The notes under the pieces: model-generated
What the model saw: the letters and a program-made list of their open reading frames with translations, nothing else
The model's database searches: none
Told to the model about the DNA's origin: nothing
Assembly (NCBI GenBank): GCA_024226515.1
Contig: JAAELQ010000167.1
Span: forward strand, 1-32,011
Length of the DNA stretch: 32,011 bases
Reading direction: 5' to 3'
Source of the DNA: a bacterium
GTDB taxonomy: Bacteria; Acidobacteriota; Polarisedimenticolia; Polarisedimenticolales; Polarisedimenticolaceae
Part shown: one piece after another, positions 7,045-16,249 of the stretch
Position numbering within the stretch: position 1 is the stretch's first letter
How the letters are laid out: every line of letters starts with the position of its first letter
Made by a program: the position numbers and the translations under genes

Positions 7045-7671
7045 ATGCCCCCGATTCAGGAGCGGGCCCCTCTGCGAGCGCAACAGGGCTCGGCAATGGT
7101 ACTCGCCATCTTCGTCCTCGTACTGCTGACCGGGATGGCGATTTCGTCGCTCTTCCTCGGCGAGAACGAGCTGAAGATGAGCCGCGCCGATCTGAGTATC
7201 AAGAAGACCTTCTACATCGCCGAGACCGGCCTCGAGGACGGTCGCGCGACCCTGCTCGACGTCCACGTCCCCGGCGAGGATCTGAGCAATCATCTGGACA
7301 CCTACTCCGGGACCGACGACACGATCAACTTCGACGCCGACACGATCAGCGTCGAGTACAACGACGACGGCTCGTTCAAGGGCTTCACCGGCTACGGTGA
7401 CGACGTCCCGCTGCGCGCCGCCACGGCGAAGGGCGACGGCTGGTACATCGCCTTCGTGACCAACGATCCCGGCGAGGGCGAAACCAACACGACGGACACC
7501 AATGACATCTTGATGATCACCGGCATCGGAACCACGGGAGGCCGCTCACTGCAGATCGTGCAGGCGTTGGTCGACCCCGATCCGATCCTCCCGACCCCGC
7601 CACCGGCCGCGATCTTGCTTCTCGGACCGAACCCGGACTTCTCCGGCGGCGGGTACGTGGAAGCAGACTGA
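7045..7671 (+). CDS. PilX-like minor pilin, N-terminal half of a split gene
   Basis: A 208-residue protein. The N-terminus has the PilX_N layout: a short basic leader ending QQGSAMV, a hydrophobic helix (about 17-36), then KKTFYIAETGLEDGRA, the conserved segment of PilX/GspK-like minor pilins. As in many PilX proteins the Glu at +5 of the mature pilin is absent. The protein ends AAILLLGPNPDFSGGG and a few residues later stops. In family members known to me this motif is followed by a further 150-200 residue domain starting around a DGxDCxGxG segment; that domain is found in the next gene in register. The ribosome-binding site is TAGGAG before the ATG. Expected role: a low-abundance subunit priming type IV pilus assembly in the inner membrane. 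Confidence 0.75.
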   Translation: MPPIQERAPLRAQQGSAMVLAIFVLVLLTGMAISSLFLGENELKMSRADLSIKKTFYIAETGLEDGRATLLDVHVPGEDLSNHLDTYSGTDDTINFDADTISVEYNDDGSFKGFTGYGDDVPLRAATAKGDGWYIAFVTNDPGEGETNTTDTNDILMITGIGTTGGRSLQIVQALVDPDPILPTPPPAAILLLGPNPDFSGGGYVEAD

Positions 7672-7741
7672 ACAACGACGAGAGACGGTTGAGGAACCGG
7701 ACACGCGCACGGATTGATTGGAAGCCTTGAGGAGTCACGCG

Positions 7742-8878
<1,137 letters not shown>

Positions 8879-8974
8879 GCTCGAGGTATGTCGGCTCTGT
8901 TTCCGACTCAGACGGCCGGGTGGACAGAGGGTCCGCCCGGCCCTTTGCGCGTAGAGGGTGACGGGTCCGAGACC

Positions 8975-9349
8975 ATGAACCAATCCGGATATTCACTGCC
9001 CGAGGTCCTCGTCGCGCTGTTCATCCTGAGCCTGGCGATTCTCGGCGTCGCACCGATGTTCGTGCTCGCCATCACCAACACCTCCGTCGGCGCGGACGCC
9101 AGCGCGGCCAACGCCGTGGCGGTCGAGTACATGGAGACGTTGCGCGCTGTCGACTTCGAGACGCTCGTCGACGGCGGAAGCCTCGACAGCGACGCCACGG
9201 GATACTCCGAGACCGCCGGCGACTTCGACGTGCGCTGGACCGTCGAGGACAACGTGACGCCGAGCGGCACGAAGCTGATCACCGTGCTCGCGCGGAGCAA
9301 CACGGGGAGCCGGCGTACGGCAACGCTGAGCCTGGTGCGGGGACGCTGA
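8975..9349 (+). CDS. Type IV prepilin, PilV-like minor pilin
   Basis: A 124-residue prepilin. The class III signal is MNQSG followed by YSLPEVLVALFILSLAILG; prepilin peptidase should cut after Gly5, leaving Tyr1 and the essential Glu5 in the mature pilin. The rest is a short globular domain with a central strand DVRWTVEDN typical of PilV/GspI-like proteins. I chose the ATG at 8975 rather than an in-frame ATG at 8888, because it puts the cleavage site five residues in; GAGGG lies about 15 bp upstream. It follows the PilX-like pair in the same operon and overlaps the next prepilin by one base (TGATG), so translational coupling is likely. Confidence 0.85.
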   Translation: MNQSGYSLPEVLVALFILSLAILGVAPMFVLAITNTSVGADASAANAVAVEYMETLRAVDFETLVDGGSLDSDATGYSETAGDFDVRWTVEDNVTPSGTKLITVLARSNTGSRRTATLSLVRGR

Positions 9350-9954
9350 TGCAGGGGCAACGCAACGGATTCAGTCTCGCCGAGGTTCTGGTCAGCCTGG
9401 CCGTCCTGTCGCTGGCCGCGGCCGGGCTGGGCTCGATGCTGGTGCAGAACTCGCAGATCAACAAGTCGCAGCAGATGAGCGCGGACATCCAGTCCAACGC
9501 TCGCTCCTGCCTGTCGGTGCTGGTGCGCAAGATCCGCAGCGCCGGCTGGGACCCGACGAACGTCGGCTTCCAGCCCGTCGTGCTCGATCCCAATGACGTC
9601 GTCGAGGACGACTCGGGCGGTGTGAGCCAGCTCGAGCTGCTCGCCGATCACGACGCGGACGGCCTGACGAACACCAGCGGAGAGCAGATCTTCATCCGGC
9701 ACAACGGCGATGAGGTCCAGTGGAGGTCGGACAACAAGGACTCGACTCCCTTCGTGCCGCTGGCGGTCAACATCACGAACGACTCCGACGGGGACGGCAA
9801 CGCGGAACCGATGTTCGTGCCGGACGGCGTCCCGAACCCGTCGCGCATCACGATCACCGTGACGGCGAGCTCGCCCGTTCCGGATCCCATCAGCGGCCGG
9901 ACGATCCGCTACACCGTCAGCAGCGATGTCGTGCTGCGCAAGACGCTGAACTAG
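9349..9954 (+). CDS. Type IV prepilin, PilW-like minor pilin
   Basis: A 201-residue prepilin. A seven-residue basic leader ends in Gly7; the mature protein starts FSLAEVLVSLAVLSLAAAG with Glu at +5. After the long helix comes ARSCLSVLVRKIRSAGWDP, the segment common to PilW/GspJ-type pilins, then an Asp-rich C-terminal domain with DHDADG and DSDGDGNAE, possibly a Ca2+ loop. It is coupled to the PilV-like gene by a 1-bp overlap and ends the operon, 8 bp from the convergent matrixin gene. The operon has PilX, PilV and PilW equivalents but no FimT/PilE or PilY1 within the window. Confidence 0.85.
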   Translation: MQGQRNGFSLAEVLVSLAVLSLAAAGLGSMLVQNSQINKSQQMSADIQSNARSCLSVLVRKIRSAGWDPTNVGFQPVVLDPNDVVEDDSGGVSQLELLADHDADGLTNTSGEQIFIRHNGDEVQWRSDNKDSTPFVPLAVNITNDSDGDGNAEPMFVPDGVPNPSRITITVTASSPVPDPISGRTIRYTVSSDVVLRKTLN

Positions 9955-9965
9955 CGCGAACGCTA
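9952..9965. terminator. Shared palindrome containing both convergent stop codons
   Basis: TAGCGCGAACGCTA has perfect 5-bp arms and a 4-nt loop. Its left end is the TAG stop of the PilW-like gene and its right end is the TAG stop (reverse strand) of the matrixin gene. There is no T tract, so at most it is a weak, two-way termination or 3'-end signal. Confidence 0.3.
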
Positions 9966-11660
9966 CCGGCGCGTGCCGCGACGCGGAAGCGCGACGCGCC
10001 TCGACGTGCCGCGCGCCCTGCCGCGCTGCGGCGCGGCCTCGATGCTGGCGCTCGAGTCGCTCTGGTCGGCGCTGCAGAACTCGGGGTATCCGAGTATCTC
10101 CGCGCCCACCTCACCGTCGAACTCCTGCGCAACACGGACCCGCACGAAGTCACTGGAGACCGACGGGATACGCCACAGGTGGTGACCGTCGTTGACGGCG
10201 CCGTCGACGATCGACTGCCAGCTGGCGCCGTCGTCGGCCGAATACTGCAGGGTCACGCTACCGCGGCTCCCGCTCGCCTCCTCGGTCGCGTTCCACACGA
10301 TCGAATGCAGCCTCCCACCACGCAGGGTCTCTCCCCCGTTCGGGGTCTCGAGCGTCAGCGTGTGCGGGTAATGGCAGTGCAGGGCATTGGCGTCGTCGTT
10401 GCCGAGGCGCGGGCCGCGGTAGCCGTACGCCGAGGCGCGCATGATCGAGTCGGCGCTCGACGAGTGAGCGAAACCGATCCCGTGGCCCAGCTCGTGGGCC
10501 GCGACCTCGGCCAGGTTGTCCGGCTCGCCGAGAAAGCACTCGAAGCCGTCGTTGAACATGACGTACAGCTGGCGGATCGGATGGAACTCGATGCCGTTGA
10601 CCGTGTCCCCCGGGTACGCCTCGCGCCAGTAGCCGCCCAGCGCCAGAACGCCGGTGCAGCCGATCGGGTCGGGGATCACGTCGTACGGATCGCCGAACAG
10701 GACGATGTTCTCTCGCCCGCCGTAGGCCTCGCTGGGGCTCTGCGAGTGACGGGACGTGTAGTTGGAGTCCGTCGAGCCGGGCGTCAGCTCGATCCTCGCC
10801 TGCGGCACCGCGTTCCACGACTGCATGGCGCGCAGGATCTGCTCCACGGCGAGCGACTCGTCGCCCAGCGGGTCGTCGCCGCGCTCCACGTGGACGACGA
10901 TCGGCTCCCCCGAGTCCACCTCTTCCCAGCGCACCGGCTCGGCGTAGTTGAACTCCTGCGCGTTCCTGCTGGCCAACTCGCCGCGCTCGGACGCGGCAAG
11001 CTCGACCGGAACGGCGGAGATGCCACCGCCGTCGCGCCGGGGTGCGGTTCGCACGGCATCCCATTCCAGCCGGTTCATCTCCGGTGGAACGGCCTGCCAG
11101 GCAACCGCCGGGCTCCCCGGGCGCGCGGCCGGTGACGGCGTGGTCGCGGTGAGCGCGACGAGGTCCGACCGACGGAGACGCTCCCTCGTTCCGTCGGTGA
11201 CCTCGTGGCGTCCCTCGGTCCGGCGCACCGCGATCCGTCGCCCATTCTCGTCGTTCTGAATCTGGAATTTTCCGAAGAACAGCCCGCTCGTGCGCAGCGC
11301 GCCGTCGGCGGCGGCCTCGAGGAAGACCAGGACGGTCTCCCCCGGCGTATAGGCCGGCGCGGCGTCCACCACGTTGATCAGGTTCCCGTGGCGGCCCCCC
11401 GGCTCGCGGATCACGACCTCGCGCAGCTGCGCCGGCCCGCGGTGGACCTGGTCGATCGCGAGCGTCACGTACGTCGCCAGCGCCCCGCGCCCGGCATCCA
11501 GTCCGCTGGCCGTTCGCGTGACCGTGCCCTCGACGACCAGCTCGGCGCGGGCGGCGAGGTGCTCGGGCGGCATGTAGATCGACACGGAGGCCTGCGCCGC
11601 GCTCGTCAGGAGGACGGCGGCGAGGAGCAGAATCAGATTTCGGGGTTGCACACGGGTCAT
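9963..11660 (-). CDS. Exported matrixin-like zinc metalloprotease
   Basis: A 565-residue protein. A Sec signal peptide (MTRVQPRN, hydrophobic core to about 22, ending AQA) precedes a 70-170 domain with VVEGTV and GETVLVFLE, like the N-terminal domains of many secreted matrixins. The catalytic motif is HELGHGIGFAH at 389-399, giving zinc ligands H389, H393 and H399 with E390 as the general base; M407 in the following SIM is the Met-turn. The C-terminal 120 residues contain TPNGGETLRGG and IVWNATEE, an Ig-like domain found in secreted bacterial enzymes. Nothing suggests a propeptide cysteine switch. It is divergent from the S9 peptidase gene, and its stop lies 8 bp from the pilin operon. Substrate unknown. 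Confidence 0.87.
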   Translation of the reverse strand: MTRVQPRNLILLLAAVLLTSAAQASVSIYMPPEHLAARAELVVEGTVTRTASGLDAGRGALATYVTLAIDQVHRGPAQLREVVIREPGGRHGNLINVVDAAPAYTPGETVLVFLEAAADGALRTSGLFFGKFQIQNDENGRRIAVRRTEGRHEVTDGTRERLRRSDLVALTATTPSPAARPGSPAVAWQAVPPEMNRLEWDAVRTAPRRDGGGISAVPVELAASERGELASRNAQEFNYAEPVRWEEVDSGEPIVVHVERGDDPLGDESLAVEQILRAMQSWNAVPQARIELTPGSTDSNYTSRHSQSPSEAYGGRENIVLFGDPYDVIPDPIGCTGVLALGGYWREAYPGDTVNGIEFHPIRQLYVMFNDGFECFLGEPDNLAEVAAHELGHGIGFAHSSSADSIMRASAYGYRGPRLGNDDANALHCHYPHTLTLETPNGGETLRGGRLHSIVWNATEEASGSRGSVTLQYSADDGASWQSIVDGAVNDGHHLWRIPSVSSDFVRVRVAQEFDGEVGAEILGYPEFCSADQSDSSASIEAAPQRGRARGTSRRVALPRRGTRR

Positions 11661-11847
11661 GGGGGCCTCGGTCGTTGGCTATGAGGTACGACCGATCTGC
11701 GACCCGCTCCAACGAAACTCAGCGCTTTCCCGCGGGGTTTCGCAATCCAAAACGGATTTTTCCTGCTGACGGATTCGTCGCTTACGTCCTGGACGGTGCC
11801 GCCAACCCGGAAGGCTTAGAATGACATTCTGCTGGAGGGAAGAATTG
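11661..11847. other. Divergent promoter region between two peptidase genes
   Basis: A 187-bp gap with no gene. AATCC-AAAAC-GGATT is a perfect 5-bp inverted repeat near 11744-11758 followed by a T run, and another GGATT occurs a few bases later (about 11771), so a regulator site is possible. The S9 gene has a -10-like TAGAAT at 11817 (listed separately). Confidence 0.35.
11817..11822 (+). promoter_or_regulatory. -10-like box of the S9 peptidase gene
   Basis: TAGAAT, five of six matches to TATAAT, 25 bp before the ATG at 11848 and just upstream of its GGAGGG ribosome-binding site. The -35 region is not recognisable. Confidence 0.4.
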
Positions 11848-14070
11848 ATGATTCGCTCGAAGTCCCCGCAACGGATCGCGCTCCCGGTCGCGCTCGCCCT
11901 GTCCGTCTCGTTTCTACTCTCGTCGGCCCTCGCGGCGGAGGGGGACGACTTCCTCGAGAGATACGCGGCGACCTATCGCTTCCGACTCGGCCGACCGACA
12001 TCGATCTGGCCGGCGGCGGACGGTCGACACGTGCTGTTCCTGCGTTCGGGTCCGCGCAGCTTCGTGCGCGCTCTGTACGAGCTCGACGTTCAGACGGGAC
12101 GCGAGCGACGGATCGTCACGGCGGACGCGCTGCTCGGCGGTGCCGACGAGGTGCTCACCGCGGAGGAGCGGGCGCGGCGCGAGAGGCTGCGGCTCGCCGC
12201 GCGCGGAATCGCGGCGTTCGAGCTGTCGCAGGACGGCACGACGATCCTCGTCCCGTTGTCGGGCCGGCTGTTCCTGGTCGACCGCTCCAGCGGGAGGTTT
12301 CGCGAGCTACCCAGCGAGCACGGGCCCGCGATCGACCCGCGCCTGTCGCCCGACGGCAAGCGCATCGCGGTGGTGCGCAACGGCGAGGTGTTCGTGATGG
12401 ACGTTGCGGACGGCGACGAGCGCCGGCTGACCAGCGGAGCGGGCAACGGCGTGACGCACGGCCTGGCCGAGTTCGTCGCGCAGGAGGAGATGAGCCGCCA
12501 TCACGGGCTCTGGTGGTCGCCGGACTCGCGGAGGTTGCTGTACCAGCGCAGCGACACGACCGGGCTCGAGGTGATGCACATCATGGACCCCACGCACCCC
12601 GAGCGCGCGCCGGCGACGTGGCCCTATCCCCGCCCGGGGATGAAGAACGCCGACGTGCGGCTCGGCCTGATCTCGGTCGACGGAGGCGACACCACCTGGA
12701 TCGAGTGGAACCGCGAGGCCTTCGAGTACCTCGCCGCCGTCGAGTGGTCGAAGCACGGTCCGCCGACGATCCTGGTGCAGAATCGCAAGCAGACGATCCA
12801 GCGCCTGCTGCGGATCGAGCCGCGGGACGGCTCGACGAAGCTGCTCCTGGAGGAGCGGGACGACGCCTGGGTCGAGATCGACGAGCGCATGCCGTTCTGG
12901 CTCGGCGAGAGCCGGGGCTTCCTCTGGACCACCGAGCGCAACGGGACCCGGCAGCTCGAGCTGCGCCTCGCGGACGGATCGCCGGCGCGAGAGCTGACTC
13001 CGCCGGACGCAGGTTTTCGACGTTTCGAGCACTACTTCCCGAGCGACGACTCCGTCGTCTACAGCGGCGGGTCGGATCCCACGCAGTCCCACCTGTATCG
13101 CCAGCCGTTGAAGCCGGGTGCGCGAAGGAAGCGCGCGACCAACGAGCCCGGGGTCCACAGCCTCGCCTCGCGCCGCCGCGGCACGATGTCCGTTCACGTC
13201 GCCGCGCTGCTCGACGGCACCCGCGCGTACCGGCCGTTCGGCGCCGGAGGCACCGTCGCCCTGGAGCTGCGCTCGGTCGCGGAGTCGCCGGGGCTCGAGC
13301 CGCGGATCGAGTTGACGCGCGTGGGCCGGGACCCCGAGTTCCATGCCGTCATCGTCCGGCCGCGAGCGTTCGACGCCGAGCGGCGCTACCCCGTGATCGT
13401 GCACGTCTACGGCGGGCCCACCTCGGTGATGGTGCGCGCCGACCCGTCACGCTACCTGCTCGACCAGTGGCTGGCGGATCGGGGTTACATCGTCGTGGCG
13501 ATCGACGGGCGCGGGACGCCGAACCGGGGTCGCGCCTGGCACCGCGCCGTCAAGCACGACCTGATCGCCGTTCCGCTCGAGGACCAGGTGCGCGCGCTGC
13601 GCCTGCTCGGCGAACGCTACCCCGAGCTGGATCTCGAGCGAGCGGGCATCTACGGCTGGTCCTTCGGCGGCTACTTCTCCGCGATGGCGGTGATGCGACA
13701 CCCCGAACTGTTCCGCGCGGCGGTGGCGGGCGCCCCGGTCGTCGACTGGCGCGACTACGACACGCACTACACCGAGCGTTACATGGACCTGCCGCAGGAC
13801 AACGGAGAGGGTTACGACGCTGCGAACGTACTGACCTACGTCGATCGGCTCGATCGACCGCTGCTGATCGTTCACGGTACGTCGGACGACAACGTCTACT
13901 TCATGCACAGCCTCAAGCTGGCCGACGCGCTGTTCCGAGCGGGCAAGTCGTTTGATTTCCTTCCGCTCCCCGGCTTCACCCACATGGTGCCCGACCCGCT
14001 GGTCACGCGGCGGCTGTACGGTCGGATCCTGTCCCACTTCGACCGCGCGCTGAAGCGCTCGGAGCCGTAG
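11848..14070 (+). CDS. Exported S9B prolyl peptidase, dipeptidyl peptidase IV-like
   Basis: A 740-residue serine peptidase with a Sec signal peptide (core about 12-27, ending ALA). An N-terminal beta-propeller carries SPDGKRIAVV repeats. FVAQEEMSRHHGLWWSPDS holds the double Glu that in DPP-IV binds the substrate amino terminus. The alpha/beta hydrolase domain has HVYGGP (oxyanion region), GWSFGGY with nucleophile S605, HGTSDDNV with D680 and GFTHM with H712. Spacing of 75 and 32 residues closely matches human DPP-IV (78 and 32). It should remove X-Pro or X-Ala dipeptides from exported peptides. I chose ATG 11848 because GGAGGG lies 8 bp upstream; an ATG at 11821 would add nine residues before the signal peptide. 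Divergent from the matrixin gene. Confidence 0.93.
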   Translation: MIRSKSPQRIALPVALALSVSFLLSSALAAEGDDFLERYAATYRFRLGRPTSIWPAADGRHVLFLRSGPRSFVRALYELDVQTGRERRIVTADALLGGADEVLTAEERARRERLRLAARGIAAFELSQDGTTILVPLSGRLFLVDRSSGRFRELPSEHGPAIDPRLSPDGKRIAVVRNGEVFVMDVADGDERRLTSGAGNGVTHGLAEFVAQEEMSRHHGLWWSPDSRRLLYQRSDTTGLEVMHIMDPTHPERAPATWPYPRPGMKNADVRLGLISVDGGDTTWIEWNREAFEYLAAVEWSKHGPPTILVQNRKQTIQRLLRIEPRDGSTKLLLEERDDAWVEIDERMPFWLGESRGFLWTTERNGTRQLELRLADGSPARELTPPDAGFRRFEHYFPSDDSVVYSGGSDPTQSHLYRQPLKPGARRKRATNEPGVHSLASRRRGTMSVHVAALLDGTRAYRPFGAGGTVALELRSVAESPGLEPRIELTRVGRDPEFHAVIVRPRAFDAERRYPVIVHVYGGPTSVMVRADPSRYLLDQWLADRGYIVVAIDGRGTPNRGRAWHRAVKHDLIAVPLEDQVRALRLLGERYPELDLERAGIYGWSFGGYFSAMAVMRHPELFRAAVAGAPVVDWRDYDTHYTERYMDLPQDNGEGYDAANVLTYVDRLDRPLLIVHGTSDDNVYFMHSLKLADALFRAGKSFDFLPLPGFTHMVPDPLVTRRLYGRILSHFDRALKRSEP

Positions 14071-14081
14071 CCGCCGCGGCC

Positions 14082-14087
14082 TATACT
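14082..14087 (+). promoter_or_regulatory. -10-like box before the YkgJ-type gene
   Basis: TATACT, five of six matches to TATAAT, in the 47-bp gap after the S9 peptidase stop and 30 bp before the TTG start at 14118. No clear -35 is visible. Confidence 0.35.
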
Positions 14088-14117
14088 GATGGATCGAGAA
14101 TTCCGAGGAGCCGCGAC

Positions 14118-14639
14118 TTGGCCGCAACCGACGACGACTTGCTGCGCCTGCACGAATCGGTGGACCGCGAGGCGGAGGGCCTGGAGGCGCTTCACGTCGA
14201 GCGGCTGCGCTGCGCGTCCGGTTGCGCGTCGTGCTGCGTGGACGGGCTGGCCGTATTCGAGGTCGAGGCCGATCGTATCCGCAGTGAACACGCGGGCTTG
14301 CTGCGCGACGGACGCCCCCATCCCGCGGGCTCCTGCGCGTTTCTCGACGACACCGATCGTTGCCGCATCTACCGCTCCCGGCCCTACGTCTGCCGCACGC
14401 AGGGCCTGCCGCTGCGCTGGTTCGACTCGTCCGCCGGCGGCGAGATAGCGGAACTGCGCGACATCTGCCCGCTGAACGACGAGTGCGGAGACCCGATCGA
14501 GTCCTTGCCGGAGGACGCCTGCTGGCTGATCGGACCCTACGAGGGTCGCCTGGCCGCGCTGGACTCGCGGCGCGGTCCGGGCCGCTCCGGACGTGTCGAG
14601 CTGCGCTCCCTGTTCGAGAACCCTGCCGACGAAACGTGA
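14118..14639 (+). CDS. YkgJ family cysteine-cluster protein
   Basis: A 173-residue protein with the YkgJ/UPF0153 cysteine pattern: C32, C36, C39 and C40, then C73 in GSCAFLDD, C82 in RCRIYRSRPYVCR, C92, and C117/C123. These cysteines are believed to bind zinc or an iron-sulfur cluster; the molecular role is not established. The RCRIYxxRPxxCR block is the family's strongest signature. The start is TTG at 14118, supported by GAGGAG 7 bp upstream; no in-frame ATG precedes the Cys motif. It is followed after 13 bp by the ClpP-like gene on the same strand, so the two are likely co-transcribed. Predicted cytoplasmic. Confidence 0.85.
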   Translation: MAATDDDLLRLHESVDREAEGLEALHVERLRCASGCASCCVDGLAVFEVEADRIRSEHAGLLRDGRPHPAGSCAFLDDTDRCRIYRSRPYVCRTQGLPLRWFDSSAGGEIAELRDICPLNDECGDPIESLPEDACWLIGPYEGRLAALDSRRGPGRSGRVELRSLFENPADET

Positions 14640-14652
14640 GACTGGAGACACC

Positions 14653-15213
14653 ATGAGCGATTCGATTGCCTACATCTCTTTCTGCGCCAGGATCCGGCCG
14701 GACTCGGTCGAGCGCCTCATTCGCGCGTGCTCGGAGCAGGTAGCCCTCGGGACGGAGCGCGTCTACATGGCGATCTCCAGCCCCGGAGGCTCGGTCGACA
14801 GCGCACTGGCGGCGTACAACCTGTTGCGCGGAATGCCGTTCCATCTCGTGACGCACAACGTCGGCAGCGTCGATTCGATGGGCAACGTGTTGTTCCTCGC
14901 GGGCGACGAGCGCTACGCGTGCCCCAACTCGTCCTTCATGTTCCACGGCGTCGGCTTCAACGTCAGCAACAAGTCGCGCTTCGAGCTGAAAACCTTGCGC
15001 GAGAAGATCGCCTCGATCGAGGAGGACCAGCGCAAGATCGCCGCGATCATGGTCGAGCGGACGGAGCTGACCGAAGAGGTGATCGACGGACTGTTCCTCG
15101 AGACCGTGACGCGGGGGGCCGAGTACGCGCTGCAGCACGGCATCATCGACGACGTGTGCGACATCGACATCCCTCCGGGGACGCCGATCGTGCACCAGGA
15201 CTTTGCCCGCTGA
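14653..15213 (+). CDS. ClpP-like serine peptidase (orphan)
   Basis: A 186-residue ClpP/crotonase-fold peptidase. SSPGGSVDSALA (42-53) is the ClpP GG oxyanion motif. The catalytic Ser is S75 in VDSMGNVLFLAG, the His is H98 in FMFHGVG, and by alignment the Asp is D145 in VIDGLFLE. Spacings of 23 and 47 residues are close to E. coli ClpP (25 and 49). It lacks a ClpP propeptide and its handle helix (about 112-135) is unusually charged. No Clp ATPase gene is near, and its N-terminus differs from house-keeping ClpP, so it is probably a paralogue. TGGAGA lies 6 bp before the ATG at 14653. The partner is the YkgJ-type gene 13 bp upstream. The stop lies 7 bp from the convergent membrane-protein gene. 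Confidence 0.83.
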   Translation: MSDSIAYISFCARIRPDSVERLIRACSEQVALGTERVYMAISSPGGSVDSALAAYNLLRGMPFHLVTHNVGSVDSMGNVLFLAGDERYACPNSSFMFHGVGFNVSNKSRFELKTLREKIASIEEDQRKIAAIMVERTELTEEVIDGLFLETVTRGAEYALQHGIIDDVCDIDIPPGTPIVHQDFAR

Positions 15214-15220
15214 GCGCCGA

Positions 15221-16075
15221 TCAGGAGCGCGAGGTGAACCGCATCCGCAATGACGGCATCTCGGCCGCGAGACGGCGGATGAACACCGTCCACAGCAGCG
15301 TCGTCGCGAACATCTCGGCAAACTCCTCGATCGACTTCGAGAAGTGTCTCAGGGAGTCGTAGGTCGAATTGCGGAACTGGACCCGAGTGAACTCCTCCAT
15401 GTCGAACGTCTCGGCGATCCGCGTGTAGAGGTTCATCGAGTGCTCGGGCTCGAGGCCCTCGACGAAGTCGAGGCTGACCGCGAAGATGTACAGCCCGATC
15501 GCGCTGGCCACGAACAGGCGTGAATTGCGATCCGTCGCCTCGCGCCAGACGAAGAACAGGACGAAGAGCCCCATCATGCCGAACAACGGCAGGAAGACGA
15601 CCTGCCACGCGTAGCTCGGGAACAGGTCGAAGATCCCGCCATCGCCCGCCCCGGCCTTCTTGCGCACCATCTCGGCGGCCGTCCCCAGTCGCTCGTGCAG
15701 CTTCGTACCGTCGTCCAGCGCCATGTAGGTGTAGAACGAGGCCATCAACAGCCACCCCCGGCGACGCCAGGTCGCGGCGCCGGTGATGCGCATGGTGGAG
15801 TAGACGAGCCACAACGTCACCGCGACCAGAACGGTCTGCGTGACACCGACCCACGAGGCCAGGGCGTCCTCGCGCGTGACGTTGAACAGGCGGCGTATCG
15901 GTCCGATTTCGATCCAGCGCGAGTAGTTGGGTCCGAAATCGAGGAACACGACGGCGACCTGGGCGCCCACCGCGATCAGGAAGATCCATCGGATCAGCCG
16001 GTCGACGTCGATCGTGATGTCGGGCTCGACGGCCGGCCGGGCGGCAGGCCGCCCCGAGTCTCGCTGATCGTCCAC
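15221..16075 (-). CDS. Six-span membrane protein of unknown function
   Basis: A 284-residue protein with about six transmembrane helices (cores at roughly 29-50, 75-97, 107-124, 162-184, 190-210 and 255-275). Charged residues sit at membrane borders: ALDDGTKLHERLG after helix 3, LDFVEGLE after helix 5 and KSIEEFAEMF at helix 6. Such Asp/His/Glu clusters are seen in uncharacterised membrane proteins and suggest metal binding or a hydrolase active site, but I do not recognise the family. I chose GTG at 16075 because GGAGAGGGGG lies just upstream; a TTG at 16129 would add 18 residues without a ribosome-binding site. The gene is alone on its strand here. Confidence 0.72.
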   Translation of the reverse strand: MDDQRDSGRPAARPAVEPDITIDVDRLIRWIFLIAVGAQVAVVFLDFGPNYSRWIEIGPIRRLFNVTREDALASWVGVTQTVLVAVTLWLVYSTMRITGAATWRRRGWLLMASFYTYMALDDGTKLHERLGTAAEMVRKKAGAGDGGIFDLFPSYAWQVVFLPLFGMMGLFVLFFVWREATDRNSRLFVASAIGLYIFAVSLDFVEGLEPEHSMNLYTRIAETFDMEEFTRVQFRNSTYDSLRHFSKSIEEFAEMFATTLLWTVFIRRLAAEMPSLRMRFTSRS

Positions 16076-16167
16076 GTAACCCCCTCTCCCGGCGCCACAA
16101 ATGGCCGGCGGCGGGCCATGATTCCACAATCAACCTGGGGCGCGCATCCCGGGAAGACAACCGGGCT

Positions 16168-16183
16168 GCTGCATGGATGCAGC
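16168..16183. promoter_or_regulatory. Perfect 16-bp palindrome, possible operator
   Basis: GCTGCATGGATGCAGC has perfect 7-bp arms around GG. It lies about 93 bp upstream of the GTG start of the membrane-protein gene, where a repressor operator could sit. It may instead be the first hairpin of a plus-strand RNA. Confidence 0.35.
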
Positions 16184-16249
16184 GCTCGGAGAGAAAGAGG
16201 GAATCCAAACGGGGTCGCGCTACGTATTCCTAGGTGACACGAGGAAGGT

